Source: Marilutibacter chinensis
GTDB lineage: Bacteria; Pseudomonadota; Gammaproteobacteria; Xanthomonadales; Xanthomonadaceae
DNA: 64,000 nt
NCBI RefSeq assembly: GCF_021725675.1
Contig: NZ_JAKJPO010000004.1
Location: 267,584-331,583, forward strand
Reading direction: 5' to 3'
This document shows, in pieces, positions 58,176 to 64,000 of the stretch (within the stretch, counting starts at the first letter, position 1; each line of letters begins with the position of its first letter). Made by a program: the position numbers and the translations under genes. Under the pieces are notes generated by a model. The model was not told the DNA's origin. It saw only the letters and a program-made list of their open reading frames with translations, and searched no databases.

Positions 58176-61100
58176 TCACCCCACGAACACCCGCGCGTTG
58201 CGGAACATCCGCAACCATGGCGAGTCGTCGCCCCACTCCGCCGGCGCCCAGCTCAGGTTGGCGGTCAACAGGGTGCGCTCCGGGTGCGGCATCATGATGG
58301 TGACCCGGCCGTCGTCGCTGGCCAGGCCGGTAATGCCATCGATCGAGCCGTTCGGATTCAGCGGGTAGCGTGTGGCGACCTCGCCGTTGCCGTCGACATA
58401 GCGCAGCGCGAGGTGGACGGTCATCGGATCCAGACCATCCGCGAACGTTGCCCGCCCTTCGCCATGCGCGACCACCACCGGCAGGCGCGAACCCGCCATG
58501 CCGCGCAACAGAACGGAAGGCGATTCCAGCACCTCGACCTGGGCCAGGCGTGCTTCGTACTGCTCGCTGGCGTTGCGCAGGAACTCCGGCCAGTGGTCGG
58601 CGCCGGGAATGATCGGCTTGAGCTGGCTGAGCATCTGGCAGCCGTTGCATACGCCAAGGGCGAACGTGCCGTCGCGCTCGAAGAACGCCGCGAACATGTC
58701 GCGCAGCGCCGGCCGTTCGAGGATCGAGGTCGCCCAGCCGCGGCCGGCACCCAGCACGTCGCCATAGCTGAAACCGCCGCAGGCGGCCAGGCCGATGAAA
58801 TCGGCGAGTGCGAAGCGGCCCGCGATCAGGTCGCTCATGTGCACGTCGAAGGCCTCGAACCCTGCCTTGTCGAACGCGCGTGCCATCTCGATCTGGCCAT
58901 TGACGCCCTGCTCGCGAAGGATCGCGACCTTTGGCCGCGCGCCCGCGTTCACGTACGGCGCCGCGATGTCCTCGGCCGGATCGAAGCCCAGCTTCGGGCG
59001 CAGGCCAGGCGTGGCGAACTGGCGCGCCAGCTCGCGCTCCTGGTCGGCGCATTCGGGGTTGTCGCGCAGCTTCTGCATCGCATGGGTGGTCGCCCACCAC
59101 GCGTCGAACAATGCGTCCCAGCGCCACTCGGCGAGGGTCTCGCCGTCCTCGTTGATGCGGACCATCGGCGCCGTGCTGGGACGGGCAATGCGCTGCGCGC
59201 AATCGATCAGGCCATGGCGCGCGACCAGGTCGGCGAACGCGGCGCGGTCCTCGCTGGCGATCTGCACCACCGCGCCGAGTTCCTCGTTGAACAGGGTGCG
59301 GAACGGATCATCGCCCCACCCGTCCAGGCTGATCTCCAGACCCAGATGCGAAGCGAACGCCATCTCGCACAGCGTCGCGAAGGCGCCGCCGTCGGAGCGG
59401 TCGTGGTAGGCCTTCAGCAAGCCGGCTTCGCGGGCGTCGCGGATCAGTTCGAAGAAATCGCGCAGGCGCTCGGGATTGTCGAGGTCGGGCACGCCGACAT
59501 TGCGACGGCCGTCCTCGGACGGCTGCCCGGCGAATGCCGGCAGCTCGCTGCCGGCCGCGCCCGCCAGCACGGCATCGGGATGGCACTGCGCCAGCACCGA
59601 ACCGCCGAGCCGCTGCTTGCCGGCGCCCAGCCCGATCAGCCAGAGCTCGGAGTCGATGTCGCGCTCCAGCAGCGGTGTCAGCTGGCGGCGCACGTCGACC
59701 ACCGGCGCGAACGCGCTGACGATCAGCGAAACCGGCGACACCGACTTGCTGACGCCCTGCGCGGACGTCCACTGCGCCTGCATCGACAGCGAATCCTTGC
59801 CGACCGGGATGCTCAGCTCGAGTTCCGGGCACAGTTCGATGCCGACCGCGCGCACCGCATCGAACAGCAACGCGTCCTCGCCGTCGTGCGAGGCGGCCGC
59901 CATCCAGTTTGCCGACAGCTTGATCCGGTTCAGCGACTCCACCGGCGCCGCGCACAGGTTGGTGATCGCCTCGCCGACCGCCATCCGCGCCGCGGCCGGC
60001 GCATCGAGCAGGGCCAGCGGCGTGCGCTCGCCGATCGACAGCGCCTCGCCCACGAATCCGTCGAAGCCCGACAGGGTGATCGCGCAATCGGCCACTGGCA
60101 TCTGCCAGGGTCCGACCATCTGGTCGCGCACGGTCAGGCCGCCGACGCTGCGGTCGCCGATCGTGACCAGAAAGTTCTTCGCCGCCACGCTCGGATGGGC
60201 GATCACCCGCAGCGCGGCGTCGTGCAGGGAGAGTCCGCTCCAGTCCAGCGACGGCCACGGCGCCTCCGGCGGCCGCGTGGTGTCGCGATGCATCTTCGGC
60301 GGTTTGCCGAACAGCACGTCCATCGGAATGTCGATCGCATACGCGTCAGTTCCGGAAGATCGGGCCTCCTGCCCGACTTCCGGGAGCGAATCGAAAAGCG
60401 CGGTTTTCGATTCGCTCCGCGCACCGGCTTCGCCGTTGCGCGCTCGGACATCCCTGTCCTCGGCTGGCTTGTCGCCGTAAACCGTCTCGACGGTCGCGCC
60501 GTAGCCGACCACCAGCCGCTCTTCCGCGGTCGCATGGCCGACCACCGCGAACGGGCAGCGCTCACGCTCGCACAATGCGGCGAACTCGGACACGCGATCG
60601 GCCGGCAGGCCGAGCACGTAACGTTCCTGCGATTCGTTGCACCACAGCTGCATCGGCGACAACGATGGGTCGTCGCTGGGCACCCGATCGAGATCGATCA
60701 CGCCGCCGACGCCCGAGTCGTGCAGCAGTTCCGGGATCGCATTGGACAGCCCGCCGGCACCGACGTCATGCACGCTGGCGATCGGATTGGCTTCACCGAG
60801 AGCGACGCAGCAATCGATCACTTCCTGGCAGCGGCGCTCCATCTCCGGGTTGTCGCGCTGCACGCTGGCGAAATCGAGGTCCTCGGAACTGGTGCCCGAG
60901 GCGACCGAACTGGCCGCACCGCCACCCAGGCCGATCAGCATCGCCGGACCGCCGAGCACGATCACCGCGTAGCCCGGCTTGAGGCCGCGCTTCTCGACCT
61001 GTACGCGGTCGACCGCTCCCAGGCCACCGGCCAGCATGATCGGCTTGTCGTACGCGCGCACCAGCGACAGGTCGCCGGCACTCCCCTCGTCGAGCTCGAA

Positions 61101-62267
61101 ACTGCGGAAGTAACCGGCCAGGTTCGGGCGGCCGAACTCGTTGTTGAACGCAGCGCCGCCAATCGGGCCCTCGAGCATGATCTCCAGCGCCGACGCCATC
61201 CGCGGGTTCAGTGCGCGCTCGCGCTCCCAGGGCTGCGGCAGGGTCGGAATGCGCAGGTGCGAAACCGAGAAGCCGGTCAGGCCCGCCTTGGGCTTGCCGC
61301 CACGGCCGGTCGCGCCCTCGTCGCGGATCTCGCCGCCGTTGCCGGTCGAGGCACCCGGAAACGGCGCGATGGCGGTGGGGTGGTTGTGGGTCTCGACCTT
61401 GATGCAGAACGCCGAGTCGACCTCGTCCTCGCTGCGATACCGGCCGCTGGCCGGATCCGGACGGAAGCGGCGGCTGGCATAGCCGGCCACGACCGCGGCG
61501 TTGTCGCTGTACGCCGACAGCGTGTGCTCCGGCGTCTCGGCGTGGGTGTTCCTGATCATCTTGAACAGCGACTGCGGCCCGCCACCGGCCGACATGTCGC
61601 GTCCATCGATGGTCCAGCTGGCGTTGAAGATCTTGTGCCGGCAGTGCTCTGAATTCGCCTGCGCGAACATCATTAGCTCGACATCGGATGGCTGCCGGCC
61701 CAGCGCCGCGTAGCGCTCCCGCAGGTAGTCGATCTCGTCCTCGGCCAGGGCCAGGCCCAGGCGCAGGTTGGCGGCATCGAGGTCGTCCAGGGCGACCCGC
61801 TCGAGCTGCCCGCGCGCCAGCGCCGTGAACAGCGCCTCGCCGGCCTCGCGCGTTTCCAGCAGCGACTGTGTCATCGGGTCGTGCAGGACTCTCGCCACTG
61901 CGGCCCGGGTGGCCGGGTCGGCTGGCCAGCCGGCCAGGTCGTAGCGCAGGCCGCGTTCGACCCGCTTGACCTGCAGTTCGGCGCCGTGCAGCAGCTCGGT
62001 TGCCTTGCTGGACCACGGCGAGAGCGTGCCCAGACGCGGAGTCGCATACCGGCTGACCGCTCCGGCCGCCACCGGTCCGGCATCGCGGCCTGCCTGCAGT
62101 ATCCGGCTCAGGACCTCGACGTCGGGCTGCGCACCGGGCTCGGGCTGTACCCAGTAGACCGGCCAGGCGCCGAGCAGACGCAGATCGGGGTGGAGGGCCT
62201 GGAGGCGGGCTTGGAGGCGTTCACGACGGAACGCAGACAGGGCCTGGGGGCCCTCGAGGACGATCAT
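58176..62267 (-). CDS. purL: Phosphoribosylformylglycinamidine synthase
   Basis: Fourth step of purine synthesis, turning FGAR and glutamine into FGAM. 1363 residues, about 70 more than E. coli. FGAM synthase domains contain [20 protein letters not shown] near 225 and [20 protein letters not shown] near 300. The C-terminal glutaminase has [11 protein letters not shown] with Cys near 1207 and the late His/Glu in MMPHPERTL. An in-frame insertion of about 45 residues near 597-642 ([17 protein letters not shown]...) is encoded by a palindromic element. I chose the ATG at 62265-62267, giving [14 protein letters not shown] as in E. coli; an ATG seven codons upstream is also open. Confidence 0.96.
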   Translation of the reverse strand: MIVLEGPQALSAFRRERLQARLQALHPDLRLLGAWPVYWVQPEPGAQPDVEVLSRILQAGRDAGPVAAGAVSRYATPRLGTLSPWSSKATELLHGAELQVKRVERGLRYDLAGWPADPATRAAVARVLHDPMTQSLLETREAGEALFTALARGQLERVALDDLDAANLRLGLALAEDEIDYLRERYAALGRQPSDVELMMFAQANSEHCRHKIFNASWTIDGRDMSAGGGPQSLFKMIRNTHAETPEHTLSAYSDNAAVVAGYASRRFRPDPASGRYRSEDEVDSAFCIKVETHNHPTAIAPFPGASTGNGGEIRDEGATGRGGKPKAGLTGFSVSHLRIPTLPQPWERERALNPRMASALEIMLEGPIGGAAFNNEFGRPNLAGYFRSFELDEGSAGDLSLVRAYDKPIMLAGGLGAVDRVQVEKRGLKPGYAVIVLGGPAMLIGLGGGAASSVASGTSSEDLDFASVQRDNPEMERRCQEVIDCCVALGEANPIASVHDVGAGGLSNAIPELLHDSGVGGVIDLDRVPSDDPSLSPMQLWCNESQERYVLGLPADRVSEFAALCERERCPFAVVGHATAEERLVVGYGATVETVYGDKPAEDRDVRARNGEAGARSESKTALFDSLPEVGQEARSSGTDAYAIDIPMDVLFGKPPKMHRDTTRPPEAPWPSLDWSGLSLHDAALRVIAHPSVAAKNFLVTIGDRSVGGLTVRDQMVGPWQMPVADCAITLSGFDGFVGEALSIGERTPLALLDAPAAARMAVGEAITNLCAAPVESLNRIKLSANWMAAASHDGEDALLFDAVRAVGIELCPELELSIPVGKDSLSMQAQWTSAQGVSKSVSPVSLIVSAFAPVVDVRRQLTPLLERDIDSELWLIGLGAGKQRLGGSVLAQCHPDAVLAGAAGSELPAFAGQPSEDGRRNVGVPDLDNPERLRDFFELIRDAREAGLLKAYHDRSDGGAFATLCEMAFASHLGLEISLDGWGDDPFRTLFNEELGAVVQIASEDRAAFADLVARHGLIDCAQRIARPSTAPMVRINEDGETLAEWRWDALFDAWWATTHAMQKLRDNPECADQERELARQFATPGLRPKLGFDPAEDIAAPYVNAGARPKVAILREQGVNGQIEMARAFDKAGFEAFDVHMSDLIAGRFALADFIGLAACGGFSYGDVLGAGRGWATSILERPALRDMFAAFFERDGTFALGVCNGCQMLSQLKPIIPGADHWPEFLRNASEQYEARLAQVEVLESPSVLLRGMAGSRLPVVVAHGEGRATFADGLDPMTVHLALRYVDGNGEVATRYPLNPNGSIDGITGLASDDGRVTIMMPHPERTLLTANLSWAPAEWGDDSPWLRMFRNARVFVG
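60352..60418. repeat. Palindromic element inserted in frame within purL
   Basis: Two touching hairpins. The first pairs 60352-60365 with 60371-60383 (CCGGAAG-A-TCGGGC / GCCCGA-CTTCCGG, one bulge). The second pairs GGAGCGAATCGAAAA at 60383-60397 perfectly with 60404-60418 around a 6-base loop. It coincides with extra residues absent from E. coli PurL, so it looks like a small mobile palindrome that landed in frame. Confidence 0.75.
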
Positions 62268-62299
62268 GTCCGGGGAACCGTGCGACATCGGGGGCGCAG

Positions 62300-62305
62300 A
62301 TTGTA
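62300..62305 (-). promoter_or_regulatory. purL: -10-like hexamer upstream of purL
   Basis: Minus-strand TACAAT (five of six) would start transcription near 62293. That leaves a leader of about 25 bases before the ATG at 62267 but almost none before the ATG at 62288, which supports the downstream start. No good -35 is seen at 17 bases. Confidence 0.35.
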
Positions 62306-62416
62306 ACCAAGCGCCCGCCCCGGCGCCGACCCCGGACCGCAATACCGGCTGAAGCGGTGGAATCCCGCGCCCCCGCGGTCCGCCGTCCGGCGCGGACGGC
62401 GGAAACGGGGCCCGGC

Positions 62417-63283
62417 TCAGACGCCGCCGGCAGCGGCCGCGTTCGCGGCCGGAGCAGGAGCCGCTTCGGCCTTGCTCGCCGCGAGCTTGTCGAGGGTCTG
62501 GCGCAAGGCCTCCGCCGGCACGTAACCGCCAACCTGGACACCGTCCTCGGTCAGGATCATCGGCGTACCGGTCAGGCCGGCGCGCTGGCCGATGTTGTAC
62601 TGCATGGTCACGGTGTTCTTGCAGTCGCGCTCGGGCACGGACTTCTCCGCCTTGGCGTCGGTCAGCGCCTGCTTGCGGTCGGACGCGCACCAGACCGAGA
62701 CCATCTTGTTGTAGTCCTCGCTGCCGATGCCCATGCGCGGGAACGCCAGGTACTCGATCGCGATGCCCTGTTTGTTGTACTCGGCGATCTCGCTGTGCAG
62801 ACGGCGGCAATAGCCGCATTCGACATCGGTGAAGACGGTGACGGTGTACTTCGGCTCGGCCGGCGCGAACACGATGCGCTCGCTGGCCGGGATCGTCTTG
62901 AGCAGGTCGCGACGCAGGCCGGCCAGGCTGTCCTCGCTCAGGTTACGCTCGGCGACGGCGTCATACAGCGCCCCGCCCTGGCCCGGCAGGAACATGTAGC
63001 GGCCGTCGTCGCTGACATAGACGATCTGGCCGCCGACGATCACTTCGCGAAAGCCCGGGAGCGGCGCCGCGCCGATGTGCTCGGGCTGCAGATTCGGACT
63101 CAACGTACGGACCGCCTTGAGCGCCAGTGCATCCGGCGTTCCCTCGGCCGGTTCCGGTGCCGCCGGCACCATCGGACTGGCGACCACCGGGGCTTTCGCC
63201 GACGTGCCCGCGTCGGCATCGGGAGCCTGCGCACAGGCGGAAAGGCTGATTGCGCCGAGTACGGCAAGAAGGGTGCGCTTCAT
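62417..63283 (-). CDS. dsbC: DsbC-type disulfide isomerase, probably lipid-anchored
   Basis: 288 residues from the ATG at 63281-63283. The signal sequence ends in a lipobox LSAC (C17), so it is likely a lipoprotein, unlike soluble E. coli DsbC. A linker and N-terminal dimerisation domain (about 50-110, with [15 protein letters not shown]) precede the thioredoxin domain with active-site CGYC (156-159), cis-Pro loop TGTPMIL, and the structural cysteine pair C199/C221. An Ala-rich tail closes it. It reshuffles wrong disulfides in the periplasm. It lies 149 bases before purL. Confidence 0.93.
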   Translation of the reverse strand: MKRTLLAVLGAISLSACAQAPDADAGTSAKAPVVASPMVPAAPEPAEGTPDALALKAVRTLSPNLQPEHIGAAPLPGFREVIVGGQIVYVSDDGRYMFLPGQGGALYDAVAERNLSEDSLAGLRRDLLKTIPASERIVFAPAEPKYTVTVFTDVECGYCRRLHSEIAEYNKQGIAIEYLAFPRMGIGSEDYNKMVSVWCASDRKQALTDAKAEKSVPERDCKNTVTMQYNIGQRAGLTGTPMILTEDGVQVGGYVPAEALRQTLDKLAASKAEAAPAPAANAAAAGGV

Positions 63284-63434
63284 CTGGATCGTTTCCTGAC
63301 TGATGTGGGGCCATCCCATGGACCAAGCTTCGATTGTGGCACGCGTGAGGTAACCGTGCCCGGGCGCAGGCCACGGAACGGTTCAGATTGGCGGCCCGGC
63401 GGCGCCGCTGGACGACAGCGTCCCGCGGATCTCG

Positions 63435-63530
63435 CGTGGGAGCGGCGTGAGCCGCGATCGGGTTCACGCAACCCGGTTTTAAACCCGGTTCCATCGGGAA
63501 AGGCCCATCGCGGCTCACGCCGCTCCCACG
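63435..63530. repeat. Long perfect palindrome (REP-like element)
   Basis: The arms 63435-63458 and 63507-63530 are perfect 24-base reverse complements around a 48-base loop that itself contains a direct repeat ACCCGGTT. The arm core GTGGGAGCGGCGTGAGCCGC and the loop words CGGGTTCACG and GGGAAAGG recur in the element at 54931. It lies upstream of dsbC. The flanks 63284-63434 and 63531-63670 show no gene. Confidence 0.9.
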
Positions 63531-63670
63531 GATGTGGACGGATGCCCGGCCCCCGTGACTCAGGGGACGACTCGCGCCACAGGCATGAATGGGGGTATGG
63601 AAGCGCAACGGCGGGGCCCATGGTTTGCGAAGCAAACTTTGGGGACTTCCGGACGCAGCCCGGTGATCGT

Positions 63671-64000
63671 GGCTCGCACCGCGCGCTCACCTCGCAACCC
63701 CGGCCCGGCGCAGCGCGCCGGGCGTTCGGCACGACCGCGAGCCAGTGGCTCGCAAGCGCAACCGATCGGCTCCGCCTCTCGGGCCGTTGCGGGCTCGCGC
63801 TGCGCGCTCACCTCGCAACCCCCGGCCCGGCGCAGCGCGCCGGGCGTTCGGCACGACCGCGAGCCAGTGGCTCGCAAACGCAACCGATCGGCTCCGCCTC
63901 TCGGGCCGTTGCGGGCTCGCGCTGCGCGCTCACCGCGCAACCCCGGCCCGGCGCAGCGCGCCGGGCGTTCGGCACGGCCGCGAGCCAGTGGCTCGCAAAC
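63671..64000. repeat. Tandem repeat of about 121 bases, running off the window
   Basis: Units begin at 63671, 63792 and 63914; the last is cut by the window end. Copies are almost identical over CGCAACCCCGGCCCGGCGCA, GGGCGTTCGGCACGACCGCG and the palindrome GCGAGCCAGTGGCTCGC; unit 2 has one extra C. Open frames of over 100 codons cross it on the minus strand but simply repeat with it. No constant-repeat/variable-spacer structure is present. Confidence 0.9.

Noticed and set aside
58137..61652. A 1171-codon open frame on the plus strand opposite purL
   Set aside because: It mirrors purL codon by codon, is rich in Arg, His and Gln without domain motifs, and PurL on the other strand is unmistakable. 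High-GC shadow frame.
63560..63940. Minus-strand open frame of 126 codons over the right array
   Set aside because: Its peptide repeats with the 121-base unit and is Arg/Ala low complexity.
63671..64000. Possible CRISPR array at the right edge
   Set aside because: Units are near-identical along their full length, so there are no spacers.

Overview
The window is a high-GC chromosomal segment from a gammaproteobacterium, most likely of the Lysobacteraceae/Xanthomonadaceae. Three things suggest this: the type II secretion genes run E-F-G-H-I-J-K-L-M-N-D as in the Xps system of Xanthomonas; the cell-division cluster has no murD between mraY and ftsW; and intergenic regions carry 'gggagcggcg...' palindromes of the kind common in that family. 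The family assignment is inference; no rRNA is present.

Layout, left to right. (1) 1-5468: the 5' part of secA, a repeat-rich spacer, an M23 endopeptidase, a divergent DciA-type helicase-loader gene, and lpxC. (2) 5469-21304, all minus strand: a near-complete dcw cluster read mraZ-rsmH-ftsL-ftsI-murE-murF-mraY-ftsW-murG-murC-ddlB-ftsQ-ftsA-ftsZ, mostly with 1-14 base overlaps. Ahead of it are a TTGACA promoter and a 10-bp-phased G-rich array that looks like an MraZ operator. (3) 21734-24545: a decayed sigma-factor-like gene, the RNase P RNA, an unknown nuclease-like gene, and rsmI. (4) 24664-28990, plus strand: lpoA, a YraN-family gene, a YdjM-type membrane protein, an FAD-linked oxidase and a uracil-DNA-glycosylase-family gene. 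(5) 28997-32132, minus: a tight three-gene operon of N-formylglutamate amidohydrolase-like, QEGLA/DUF1704 metallopeptidase-like and GshB-like ATP-grasp proteins. I consider this the best candidate for an undescribed system. (6) 32276-40484, minus: thiL, nusB, ribH, ribB-type, ribE behind an FMN riboswitch, a methyltransferase, ribD, nrdR and glyA. (7) 40681-44433, plus: ettA, a methionine aminopeptidase, a broken cupin gene and pyrF. (8) 44549-58016, minus: two glycosyltransferase-type genes and the complete type II secretion operon. (9) 58176-63283, minus: purL, carrying an in-frame palindromic insertion, and a DsbC-type gene. (10) 63284-64000: palindromes and a roughly 121-base tandem repeat running off the window.

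The gene groups cover peptidoglycan precursor synthesis and septation (dcw, LpoA, M23), outer-membrane lipid A (LpxC), protein export (SecA, then the T2SS, with DsbC for disulfide quality control) and riboflavin, one-carbon and purine metabolism. Accessory content is small. It consists of repeat elements, two pseudogenes, the nuclease-like gene inserted between rsmI and rnpB, and the amidohydrolase/metallopeptidase/ATP-grasp operon.
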